Origin: Acidobacteriota bacterium
GTDB lineage: Bacteria; Acidobacteriota; UBA4820; DSQY01
Assembly (NCBI GenBank): GCA_021814085.1
Contig: JAKAJA010000050.1
Coordinates: 1-9,375 of the forward strand
Length of the DNA: 9,375 bases
Direction: 5' to 3'
Below the pieces are notes generated by a model that searched no databases, was not told the DNA's origin, and worked only from the letters and a program-made list of their open reading frames with translations. Position 1 is the stretch's first letter, and every line of letters begins with the position of its first letter. Both the position numbers and the translations under genes were made by a program. Of this stretch, positions 1 through 6,576 are shown piece by piece.

Positions 1-51
1 GAGCAGGAACGGCTCAAGCGCATCTACAAGGAGTTTCACCCCAGGGCCTGA
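1..51 (+). CDS. 3' end of an unidentified plus-strand gene
   Basis: Frame 1 is open from the window edge and ends at TGA (49-51). It encodes 16 residues reading EQERLKRIYKEFHPRA. Fourteen of the 16 codons end in G or C, which matches the bias of the other genes here and supports this frame over the longer plus-strand frame 2. The peptide is charged and probably helical, like many protein C-termini, but it is too short to assign a family. It would converge on the minus-strand operon, with the 80-125 hairpin pair and the 181-212 terminator in between. The main alternative is that this is simply intergenic sequence. Confidence 0.4.
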   Translation, partial: EQERLKRIYKEFHPRA

Positions 52-79
52 TACCGCTGGAGGAATCACTCCTCTCGTA

Positions 80-125
80 GGCCGGAATACACATCCCGGC
101 CGAGGCGAGGATGTGTATCCTCGCC
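80..125. repeat. Pair of inverted 22-nt palindromic units
   Basis: Unit 1 (80-101) has arms GGCCGGAAT and ATCCCGGCC around loop ACAC. Unit 2 (104-125) has arms GGCGAGGAT and ATCCTCGCC around loop GTGT. Both are 9-bp stem, 4-nt loop hairpins separated by 2 nt. Unit 2 is perfectly paired. Unit 1 has one A-C mismatch on the plus strand, which becomes a G-U wobble in minus-strand RNA. Reverse-complemented, unit 1 aligns with unit 2 and shares a central GGATGTGTAT, while stem positions 4/19 and 5/18 differ in a compensating way (C-G to G-C, G-C to A-T). The two centres can also pair with each other (87-96 with 109-118, 10 bp). It lies in the gap between convergent genes. No T-run follows, so it may be a REP/BIME-like element or a bidirectional transcription barrier. 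Confidence 0.7.
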
Positions 126-180
126 TGCAGGACGTAAACGAAGGACGGCGAGTTGGTATGAGCCCGCGAGCATTGGAGGT

Positions 181-212
181 AAAAAGAGAGCGGCCGGGGT
201 CTCCCCCGGCCG
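181..212 (-). terminator. Rho-independent terminator of the minus-strand operon
   Basis: On the minus strand a 9-bp GC-rich stem (CGGCCGGGG at 191-199 pairing with CCCCGGCCG at 204-212) with a 4-nt loop is followed by CTCTC and five Ts (185-181). It begins about 30 nt beyond the stop of the DUF4190 gene, the expected place for the end of that transcript. On the plus strand the hairpin is followed only by a weakly T-rich ACTTGGTTTC, so termination in that direction would be poorer. Confidence 0.8.
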
Positions 213-242
213 ACTTGGTTTCTCCACTTGGAAACTTCGCGC

Positions 243-575
243 TCAGTGAGATCCGGCGAGCCCCTGGAGCACGCTCAGCCCGCCGAAGAAGATGATCCAG
301 AGAACCTGGAGGCAGCCCAGGAGCAGGGAGATGATGCCCAGGATAATGCCGGCGATGGCAAACCCCTTCCCCTTGGACGCGCTCTCACCCCGGTTGATTT
401 TGCTGTTTTCCATCCATCCCACGACCAGGGCGGGGATGCCGGCGAAGATCCCGCAGCAACAGAGCCCCAGAATCCCAAGGACCAGGGCCGCCACAGCCAT
501 GCCGCTGGCCTTTTCGGGAAGGACGGGCACTCCCTCGACGCTCTGGCTCTCGTAGGTCTGATTCTCGTAGGTCAT
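243..575 (-). CDS. DUF4190-type small membrane protein
   Basis: This is a 110-residue protein with a short polar N-terminus (about 1-24) and two hydrophobic segments, about 26-54 and 71-100. Between them is a short charged loop (MENSKINRGESASKGKG). The pattern MAVAALVLGILGL, loop, GFAIAGIILGIISLLLG is typical of DUF4190 proteins, whose repeated AxxLGI halves form a helical hairpin in the membrane. Three consecutive cysteines occur in the first segment (39-41). Function is unknown in the family. An AAGGGGGG Shine-Dalgarno stretch sits a few bases before the ATG, supporting the start. It follows the DUF2752 gene by 91 bp and is the last gene before the terminator. I saw no convincing promoter in that gap, so it is either read through from the che operon or has its own weak promoter. 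Confidence 0.8.
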   Translation of the reverse strand: MTYENQTYESQSVEGVPVLPEKASGMAVAALVLGILGLCCCGIFAGIPALVVGWMENSKINRGESASKGKGFAIAGIILGIISLLLGCLQVLWIIFFGGLSVLQGLAGSH

Positions 576-666
576 TCGGTCCCCCCCTTATGAATTGGCC
601 CCTTGCCGCACGGGATCTTGCACTAGGCATTCCGCGGCGGTCCGTCCCTCTTGCCGACTGAAATGA

Positions 667-1101
667 TTATAGCACCCTGGTCACCCACACCACCAGAATC
701 AGGGCGATGAGCCCGAAGGTGACGATCACGAAGGCCGGGGCTTCGAGTATGTTGATCGGTGGCTTCCTTTTCACCCAGGCATAGGGGAGGTAGAGAAACA
801 GGAAGAGAGCCGCGAGGAACACCCCAGCCCCCGCGGGTTGGGCTCGGAAGGCCTCCACGGGGTGAAGGTGCATCATCCACGCGAAGGCCGTGGTCATGCC
901 GCAGGAAGGGCATGGCTTGTGGAAGATCTCGTAGAACCCGCAGGGCGGGAGGTGCAGCTGGGTGTGGGTCCCCAATCCCGAAGGATCGGGATGTATCCAT
1001 GCCGCCGCGCTGAAGACCGCCAGTATGGAAAACCAGGCGACCGCATACGCCGCATGTTCCAGCGGCGTCATCCTTCTGGCGCGGCGTGCGGGGGCGGGCA
1101 T
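667..1101 (-). CDS. DUF2752 family membrane protein
   Basis: This is a 144-residue protein with the DUF2752 signature CPSCGMTTAF (64-73), preceded by LPPCGFYEIF. There are hydrophobic segments at about 19-37, 90-110 and 121-142. The two cysteines of CPSC (C64, C67) and the nearby C54 could bind metal or form disulphides, but no biochemical function is established for the family. The start is 14 bp beyond the cheC stop, so it is probably in the che transcript. GAGG lies about 12 nt before the chosen ATG, which is rather far. An alternative start at Met11 has AAGG directly against it, too close for normal use. The gene is followed by 91 bp without another gene. Its link to chemosensing is positional only. 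Confidence 0.8.
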   Translation of the reverse strand: MPAPARRARRMTPLEHAAYAVAWFSILAVFSAAAWIHPDPSGLGTHTQLHLPPCGFYEIFHKPCPSCGMTTAFAWMMHLHPVEAFRAQPAGAGVFLAALFLFLYLPYAWVKRKPPINILEAPAFVIVTFGLIALILVVWVTRVL

Positions 1102-1115
1102 CGGGGATGAATTCC

Positions 1116-1733
1116 TCAGCGCGGGTTCCTGATCTTCTCCAGCGCCTTAAGGATGGTCTCGATGGAGTTGGGATCGGGCAGGAGGCAGAAATGGCCGGCG
1201 AAGCTCTTGTCCCTCGTGGCGAAGTCGGTCTGCACGACGAGGGCCTGATGCGTCACCTCGGCCAGCTCGATGAGGAGGAGATCCACCACGGCCTGGGCCA
1301 TGTCCAGGGAGAAGGATGGGATGGACGGGATGAGGGGGATGCTCAGGAGTGAACCGACGGCCGAGAGATAGGAGGAAGTGAGGATGTTCCCGACCTCCTT
1401 GAGAGCCGAGATCTCCATGTCACCCAGGGGCTTCCGTATACCGGAGCCGTCGAACAGGACGGTGAGCAGATGCTCGGCGGAGTGCCGGGACATGACCACC
1501 AGCATGTTTCCGCGTGAACCGCCGTATATCCTGAAGAAGAGGCCCACCACCTCCTCCTCGAGACCACCCAGGCTCTCGGCCACACGCGAAAAGGGCAGGA
1601 GCTGAACGGACGGGACTTCGAGGGTGATCACGCGGTGGGTCATCTGGTGCAGCGCCGTGACGGCGTGCCCCGCGCCAATGTTGCTGATCTCGCGGAGGGC
1701 GTCGAGGTCCCGCTCATCGATCTTCTGGAACAT
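1116..1733 (-). CDS. cheC: CheC, CheY-phosphate phosphatase
   Basis: CheC-family phosphatases hydrolyse CheY-P and reset the signal. This 205-residue protein carries both copies of the catalytic pattern (D/S)-x3-E-x2-N-x22-P: D11/E15/N18/P41 and S109/E113/N116/P139, all with exact spacing. Full-length CheC proteins are about 200 residues, so it is complete, and it is not the single-site CheX type. The Shine-Dalgarno AGGAAGGAG overlaps the end of cheA, and the ATG begins 4 bp after the cheA TAG, implying translational coupling. The likely substrate is the CheY encoded two genes upstream. In Bacillus and Thermotoga, CheC activity is stimulated by CheD; no cheD is present in this window. The cytoplasmic location follows from the absence of membrane segments. 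Confidence 0.93.
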   Translation of the reverse strand: MFQKIDERDLDALREISNIGAGHAVTALHQMTHRVITLEVPSVQLLPFSRVAESLGGLEEEVVGLFFRIYGGSRGNMLVVMSRHSAEHLLTVLFDGSGIRKPLGDMEISALKEVGNILTSSYLSAVGSLLSIPLIPSIPSFSLDMAQAVVDLLLIELAEVTHQALVVQTDFATRDKSFAGHFCLLPDPNSIETILKALEKIRNPR

Positions 1734-1737
1734 GCCC

Positions 1738-3648
1738 CTAATCTCCTTCCTGCATGACGAGCACTCGGCCGTCCAGGATGTAGGCTATTTCACCCGTGGC
1801 CAAGAGGGCTCCGCCCATCCATTCGGAAATCATCTCCAGAGGAGGGCCCCAGGGCATGATGACCACCCGTTCCCCCTGATAGACGCTGGAGACGAGCAGG
1901 ACCCGGTCGCCTCCCGGGCCGATGAGCCGGAGGGCCGCCCCGCTCCTGCCCACGGGGGCTGGCCGCCATTCGAGAACAGGCAGAAAATCGTCTCCGGCCT
2001 GCAGGTAGCGATGGTCCCCCGACCAGACCAGGGGAAAGGTGGACAGGGGATAGATGTGGCGGATCTGGGAAGCGGGAATCCCATAGCGGACATCCTCGTC
2101 CCAACCGAATACGAGAACGCGCGTCAGCGTGGTGGCCGAGGGGATGACCAGGGTGAAGCGGCTACCCTTGCCTTCCTCGCTGTTCATCTCCAGGTGGCCG
2201 CCCACCGATTCCACCGCCGAGCGGACGACGTCGAGCCCCACCCCGCGGCCGCTCACGTCGCTCACCTCCTTGCGCGTGGAGAAGGCCGGGACGGTGAGGA
2301 GGTCCAGGAGTTTGGCACGGTCCAGGAGGGCCGCCTCGTGGGGCGCATACAGGCCCCGCTCCACGGCCGCCTGGCGGATCACCTCGGCGTCGATCCCGCG
2401 GCCGTCGTCTTCCAGGGAGATGAGGAGGGCCTCCGACTCGCGCCGGATGTCCAGGGAGAGGCGGGCCTCCCCGGGCTTTCCGGCCCGGCGCCGCTCCTCC
2501 TGGGACTCCACGCCGTGGTCCATGGCATTGCGGACGAGGTGGGTCAGGGGATCGAGGAGTGTTTCCAACAGGCCCCTGTCCACGCGCTCTTCCGCGCCGC
2601 TCACGGTGATGAGCGCGGGTTTTCCAAGGCGGCCGGCCAGGTCCCTCACCGTACGTGCCAGCCGCTCCGCCAAGACCTCGAAGGAAACCAGGCGCATGGA
2701 GAGAACCTGGTCGAAGAGCCGGTTCAAGTGGGCACGCTCCGATTCCAGCCAGAATCGGTGGGATCTGCGCTCCCCGGCGGAGAGCGACGCCTCGTACTGG
2801 TTCAGGCCGTAGAGCAGGTCCGTGGCGTGGGCACGCAGGCCGTCCAGGTCCTCCGCGCTGACGCGCATGGTTTGCATCAGCGTGCCTCCCGCGGCGGCGC
2901 GGGCGGGCGGCGGCGTATCCTGCTCCAGCTCCACCAGCGCCACGTCGGGCAGTTCTCGGAGGGATCGCGCAAGGTCTTTCAGCCCTGGCCCCTGCGGCAG
3001 GTGAAACACGGCCAGCCGGATTCCCTCCCTCTTGGCGCGCTCCAGGTCCGGCTCCATGACGCTCATGGGCTCGGCCGCCCGGATGCGCTCGGCCATGACC
3101 ATGAGCCTCGCCGCGGGAAGTGCGCAGGAGGGGTCGATGGCCACCTTGATTCGGGCCCGGAAAGCCTGGCCGTCGGCAGTCGCCGTAACGGACCGGTCCT
3201 CATTCCGTGGCTTCGCCGGCTCCGGGGCCATGCCCGGCGCGGGAGCCGCTCCCGGGCCCTCACCGGGGACGTCGCCGCGGGCCTCCAGGAGAAACGCCAG
3301 GGCCTCCTCCGCCTGTGGCGCGATCGCCCCGTCGCCCGAATCTCGCTGGACCGCATCCAGGCTCGCATCAAGAACATCCACGGCCCTCAAGGCGGATTGA
3401 AGCTGCTCCGACGTGGCGGGATGCCCCTGGCGCCACTGGTTCAGCAGGGATTCCAGCCCGTGGGAGAGGCGGCTGGTGGCCTCGAACCCCATGGACGCGG
3501 CCATCCCCTTGAGGGAGTGCGCGCGGCGGAAGAGCTCGTTCACGGCGCCGGGCGGTACGACGCCTTCGGCGGGGATCTCCCGCCGCAGGCCGCTCACGTG
3601 TTCGCGGCTTTCGCTCAGGTAGAGGTCTAGGTACTTGGAGAGATCCAT
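1738..3648 (-). CDS. cheA: CheA chemosensory histidine kinase
   Basis: This is a 636-residue protein. The Hpt (P1) domain spans about 1-105 and has the phosphorylation motif RRAHSLKGMA with H44. A Pro/Ala-rich linker (about 105-160) leads to a ferredoxin-like segment at about 162-245 that resembles a P2/CheY-binding domain. Dimerisation helices lie at about 258-335. The ATP-binding domain has the N-box LVRNAMDHGVE (N374), G1 DDGRGID (414-420), G2 GRGVGLDVV (467-475) and GKGSRF (493-498). A C-terminal CheW-like P5 domain (about 508-636) is recognisable but divergent. All residues needed for autophosphorylation are visible. It receives receptor state through CheW and passes phosphate to CheY. 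The start has GAGG nearby in GAGGCGGGG before the ATG. It lies 33 bp after cheY and 4 bp before cheC. Confidence 0.95.
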   Translation of the reverse strand: MDLSKYLDLYLSESREHVSGLRREIPAEGVVPPGAVNELFRRAHSLKGMAASMGFEATSRLSHGLESLLNQWRQGHPATSEQLQSALRAVDVLDASLDAVQRDSGDGAIAPQAEEALAFLLEARGDVPGEGPGAAPAPGMAPEPAKPRNEDRSVTATADGQAFRARIKVAIDPSCALPAARLMVMAERIRAAEPMSVMEPDLERAKREGIRLAVFHLPQGPGLKDLARSLRELPDVALVELEQDTPPPARAAAGGTLMQTMRVSAEDLDGLRAHATDLLYGLNQYEASLSAGERRSHRFWLESERAHLNRLFDQVLSMRLVSFEVLAERLARTVRDLAGRLGKPALITVSGAEERVDRGLLETLLDPLTHLVRNAMDHGVESQEERRRAGKPGEARLSLDIRRESEALLISLEDDGRGIDAEVIRQAAVERGLYAPHEAALLDRAKLLDLLTVPAFSTRKEVSDVSGRGVGLDVVRSAVESVGGHLEMNSEEGKGSRFTLVIPSATTLTRVLVFGWDEDVRYGIPASQIRHIYPLSTFPLVWSGDHRYLQAGDDFLPVLEWRPAPVGRSGAALRLIGPGGDRVLLVSSVYQGERVVIMPWGPPLEMISEWMGGALLATGEIAYILDGRVLVMQEGD

Positions 3649-3681
3649 CCCCGCCTCATGGTTGGCCCGGGTCCCGCCGGG

Positions 3682-4050
3682 TCATCCCGTCACTGCGGAG
3701 TCGAGGACCTTGAGGACCTTCTCAGCGGAAAACGGCTTCACGATGAAGTCCTTGGCACCCGCCGCGATGGATTCGATGACCAGGGCTTCCTGGCCCAGGG
3801 CAGAGCACATGACGACCCTGGCCTTGGAGTTGAATTTGACGATCTCCCGAGTGGCCTCGATGCCGTCCATCTGGGGCATGACGATGTCCATGGTCACGAG
3901 GTCCGGCTTCAGGGCCTTGTACTGCGCCACGGCCTCTTCACCGTTGGCCGCCTCCCCCACGACCTCGTAGGCCCCCGAGTTCACGAGAATGTCCCTGATC
4001 ATGGCCCTCATGAACATGGCGTCATCGACCACGAGTACCCTATGAGGCAT
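3682..4050 (-). CDS. cheY: CheY single-domain response regulator
   Basis: This is a 122-residue stand-alone receiver with no output domain. The acidic pocket is D9/D10, the phospho-acceptor is D55 in VTMDIVMPQMDG, the switch Ser is S83 in VMCSALGQ, and the conserved Lys is K105 in KDFIVKPF. The sequence is strikingly like the Thermotoga/Bacillus chemotaxis CheY type (DDAMFMR, CSALGQ, AGAKDFIVKPF), the class dephosphorylated by CheC, which fits the cheC in this operon. The ATG overlaps the last 11 nt of cheW, and a strong GGGAGGG Shine-Dalgarno lies within cheW, so translation is coupled. The target (flagellar switch, pilus motor or other) cannot be read from this window. Confidence 0.95.
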   Translation of the reverse strand: MPHRVLVVDDAMFMRAMIRDILVNSGAYEVVGEAANGEEAVAQYKALKPDLVTMDIVMPQMDGIEATREIVKFNSKARVVMCSALGQEALVIESIAAGAKDFIVKPFSAEKVLKVLDSAVTG

Positions 4051-4495
4051 GCTCCCTCCCCGTTGTTTGATTTCGGATGGACATGGCTATGGCTAGGCCC
4101 AAGTCGTTGACGACGGCCTCCGGTTTGATCACGCTGACCCACACGTCCTGCCACGGGTAGACTCCCGCCCAGATCCCCTCCGCCTCGTCCTCTCGCAGAC
4201 TCAATTCGTGGTAAGGGACGACCGCTTCGATGGCGGGCACCGCGAAGGCCAAGTGGGACGGCGGGGGGGCCATCCGGAGGAGGAGTCCCGCTTCGAGGGG
4301 CTGGTCCGGCTGTCCCACCAGGGAGCAGGTGTTCACCACGGTGATGAGACGGCCCCGCATGAACGCGGTGGCCATGATGTGCGGGTACGGTTGCGGCAGA
4401 TTGAACAGCCTGGGCATGGCGGAGATCTCCTCCAGGCAGCCCGTGGGCCAGCCCACCGTGCGCTCGCCGATTCTCGTCACCAGGACCTGCTGCAC
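4040..4495 (-). CDS. cheW: CheW-like coupling protein (GTG start)
   Basis: This is a 151-residue CheW-domain protein that would link the MCP to CheA. The recognisable core includes VGWPTGCLEEI near the N-terminus and the RGRLITVVNTCSLVG motif (47-61), the equivalent of the conserved RGxxxPVxDL. The rest is divergent: LRMAPPPSHLAFAVPAIEAVVPY matches the second half of the fold. The start is GTG, chosen because GGAGG lies exactly 5 nt before it and no nearby in-frame ATG fits. It starts 24 bp after the MCP stop and overlaps cheY by 11 bp. It is cytoplasmic, with no membrane segment. It could also be a CheW specialised for this one receptor, given the gene order. Confidence 0.87.
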   Translation of the reverse strand: MQQVLVTRIGERTVGWPTGCLEEISAMPRLFNLPQPYPHIMATAFMRGRLITVVNTCSLVGQPDQPLEAGLLLRMAPPPSHLAFAVPAIEAVVPYHELSLREDEAEGIWAGVYPWQDVWVSVIKPEAVVNDLGLAIAMSIRNQTTGREHAS

Positions 4496-4500
4496 CAGAA

Positions 4501-4505
4501 CCTCC
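4501..4505 (-). promoter_or_regulatory. Shine-Dalgarno fixing the cheW GTG start
   Basis: GGAGG on the minus strand is followed by TTCTG and then the GTG codon. The 5-nt spacing is good, and no competing ATG lies nearby in frame. Confidence 0.75.
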
Positions 4506-4519
4506 GCGAATGTCCGCCG

Positions 4520-5758
4520 TTAGAGCTTGAACTTCTCCACGAGGGAGCGAAGACGGTTGGCCTCCGAAAGGAGGGCCTGCGCCTGCAGGTTGATGGATTC
4601 CATGGAGGCCGTGGTCTCCTCCGTCGCGGCGGAGGCTTCCTCCGTCCCCGCGGCGTTGTCCGTGGCCACGCCCTGGATCTCATCCATGACTCGGCTCAGC
4701 TCGGACACCCCCTCGGCCTGGCTCCCCGCCCCACGGGCGATTGCCCTGACCATCTCCTGCGTGCTGCTGGCGCCCGAGGTGATTCGGGAGAGCGCCTCCG
4801 CCACGGCGGCCGTCTTCCGGTACCCCAGCTGGGCCGCGCTCCTTGTCTCCTCCATGCGCAAGGAGACCTCTTGGGTGCGGCTCGTGATGTCGTGGGACAG
4901 CCGGGCTATCTGGGAAGCCATATCGCGCGTGTTCTCGGCGAGGCGGCGGACCTCCTCGGCCACCACGGCGAAACCCCTGCCCGCCTCCCCCGCCCTCGCC
5001 GCCTCGATGGTGGCGTTTAGGGCCAGGATGTGGGTCTGGTGGCTGAGCGTCGTGATGCCTTCCACGAGGACGTTGATCTCCGTGGCGTGTCCCTTGAAGG
5101 TCTGCACCTGGCCCGCGGACTGTTCCACCTGGGTCAGAATCTCCTTCATGGCCTGGCTTGCTTCTTCGGCGGCGGTGGCCCCCTCGGATGCACGCATGGC
5201 GGAGGAAGACGCCACCTCCTCCGCGGAGAGGCTCTTCTCGGCGATGCTCTGGGCGGCGCTCGCCACTCTCTGCGTGGCCTCGGCGGCGTGCTCTACCCCC
5301 GTGGCCTGGGTCTCGGCGCCCTTGGCGATGTTCTGGATGTTGGCGGCCACCTCGGAGGTGCTGGCCGTGACCTCGGTGGTGGAGACGGAGAGATTCTGGA
5401 CCGCATCGTACATGAGACCCGTGCTGGTCTGGACCTGGCGGACGATGTCCCTCAGGCTCTCCATCATGCTGCGCAGGGAGCCCGCCAGCATGCCCACCTC
5501 GTCGCTCGTTTCCACCCGGACGTCCTGGGAGAGATCGCCCTCGGCCACCTTCTGGCTCACTCCCGCCAGATCTACAAGACGCTTCGTCAAAAACCTCGCC
5601 ACCACCAGCGCGGCGAAGAGGGCCACGATCAGCCCGGTGAAGATGACGATCCATTTGTTTTGGGCCGTGCCGGTCGGGTTGAGCCAATCCAGGAGAAGGA
5701 GAAGCAGGATGGGCGTGAAGACGACCACCATGAAGGCGATGGCGATTTTTTTCTTCAT
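4520..5758 (-). CDS. Methyl-accepting chemotaxis protein without a periplasmic sensor domain
   Basis: This is a 412-residue receptor. TM1 is at about 5-23 and TM2 at about 36-54, with only about 12 residues between them ([12 protein letters not shown]), so there is no room for an extracellular ligand domain. A HAMP domain follows (about 55-107, with [10 protein letters not shown] and [13 protein letters not shown]), then a long helical signalling domain. The kinase-control tip reads [19 protein letters not shown] then [15 protein letters not shown] (about 244-277). Candidate methylation glutamates sit in the returning helix around [15 protein letters not shown] (371-385). There is no CheR-docking pentapeptide; the protein ends in LVEKFKL. 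The ATG overlaps the cheR stop as ATGA, with AGGGGG upstream. Codons 2-5 contain a run of seven As. It probably senses a membrane or cytoplasmic cue, or a signal from a partner protein. Confidence 0.93.
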   Translation of the reverse strand: MKKKIAIAFMVVVFTPILLLLLLDWLNPTGTAQNKWIVIFTGLIVALFAALVVARFLTKRLVDLAGVSQKVAEGDLSQDVRVETSDEVGMLAGSLRSMMESLRDIVRQVQTSTGLMYDAVQNLSVSTTEVTASTSEVAANIQNIAKGAETQATGVEHAAEATQRVASAAQSIAEKSLSAEEVASSSAMRASEGATAAEEASQAMKEILTQVEQSAGQVQTFKGHATEINVLVEGITTLSHQTHILALNATIEAARAGEAGRGFAVVAEEVRRLAENTRDMASQIARLSHDITSRTQEVSLRMEETRSAAQLGYRKTAAVAEALSRITSGASSTQEMVRAIARGAGSQAEGVSELSRVMDEIQGVATDNAAGTEEASAATEETTASMESINLQAQALLSEANRLRSLVEKFKL

Positions 5759-6576
5759 TCAGAGCCCCCTGTCCATTCGAAGATTCGCGCGTCACGATCC
5801 ACGGGCGTCCAGCCTCTCATAGCGTACCGGGGCAGGACTTCGACCCGGCCCAGCGCGAGAAGGCCTCCTGGCAAAAGGACCCTTCCCGCCTCCCCGAGCA
5901 GTCGCGACTGCGCGGCCTCGGTCATGTAGATGAAGAGGTTCCTCATCACGACCACGTGAACCCTTCTCGCCGGCACCCCAGACGTGAGGTCGCAACAGAC
6001 GGGAAGAATCCGGGCGGCAATGTCCGGCCTCACTCTGGCCTTGTCTCCCTCTTCTCTAAAATAGCGCGCCCGCCTCTGCAAGTCTAGCTTTCCAACGGAC
6101 CGCGCACCGAAAACGCCGGCTTGCAGGGATGCGAGAGCCCGCCGCGAGCGGTCCACGGCGAGAATTCTTCCGGTCAACCCCATTTCTTCCAGCAGGATAG
6201 CTAGGCTGACGGCCTCTTCCCCCGTAGAGCAGGGGGCGCTCATGACCCTCAGCGAGTTCCAACCCGGACGCCTCGAAATCTCGGCGAGGGCCCTCCTCAG
6301 GGCACCGAATACTTCCGGATTGCGGAAGAATTCCGTCGTGGGCACGAGAAGTTTTGAAGCCATGGTCCCGGACTCGTTGGGATCATGGGCCAGGAGATCG
6401 ACATAGGATCGGACGTCGGCGCAGCCCGTTGCCGCCAGCCTGGATCCGATCCTCCTGGCCAGAAAGGCAGGGCGATAGTCCTCCCCCCTGAGGCCCAGGG
6501 AACGTTCCATCCAGGCCCGCACCGAGGCCAGGTCATTCTCCTCGAGTCTCAGCACGGGGAGCTCAACCCCGCGCAT
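5755..6576 (-). CDS. cheR: CheR, SAM-dependent MCP glutamate methyltransferase
   Basis: CheR transfers methyl groups from S-adenosylmethionine to receptor glutamates. From Met at 6576 it is 273 residues, normal for the family. The N-terminal helical domain (about 10-85) ends in [12 protein letters not shown] (79-90). SAM-binding motifs follow: [18 protein letters not shown] (112-129), AVDRSRRAL (140-148), and [11 protein letters not shown] with [15 protein letters not shown]. The usual Cys-Arg-Asn triplet is Met-Arg-Asn here (211-213). The frame stays open far upstream to 6879, but that extension is Arg-rich, unlike CheR, and lies over the amidohydrolase, so I rejected it. A GTG at 6555, overlapping the amidohydrolase stop by 7 nt, is an alternative start; neither has a strong Shine-Dalgarno. 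The stop overlaps the MCP start. Confidence 0.92.
   Translation of the reverse strand: MRGVELPVLRLEENDLASVRAWMERSLGLRGEDYRPAFLARRIGSRLAATGCADVRSYVDLLAHDPNESGTMASKLLVPTTEFFRNPEVFGALRRALAEISRRPGWNSLRVMSAPCSTGEEAVSLAILLEEMGLTGRILAVDRSRRALASLQAGVFGARSVGKLDLQRRARYFREEGDKARVRPDIAARILPVCCDLTSGVPARRVHVVVMRNLFIYMTEAAQSRLLGEAGRVLLPGGLLALGRVEVLPRYAMRGWTPVDRDARIFEWTGGSE

Noticed and set aside
113..295. Small plus-strand open frame spanning the convergent gap
   Set aside because: It runs through the hairpin pair and the terminator, is low-complexity and Arg-rich, has no ribosome-binding site and shows no family resemblance.
576..666. Possible promoter between the DUF2752 and DUF4190 genes
   Set aside because: AT-rich patches exist, but no -35/-10 pair with acceptable spacing could be defined on the minus strand.
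1624..3630. 668-residue open frame on the plus strand antisense to cheA
   Set aside because: Composition is His/Arg/Gly-rich with no recognisable domain. The opposite strand encodes a complete CheA with all motifs, and long antisense frames are expected at high GC.
4527..5822. 431-residue plus-strand open frame antisense to the MCP
   Set aside because: It is rich in Ser, Ala and Arg and is a mirror of the repetitive helical MCP codons; the MCP is unambiguous.
5952..5960. CACGTGAAC resembling half of a parS site
   Set aside because: The left half-site does not match and the sequence lies in a conserved CheR coding region (VHVVVMRN).
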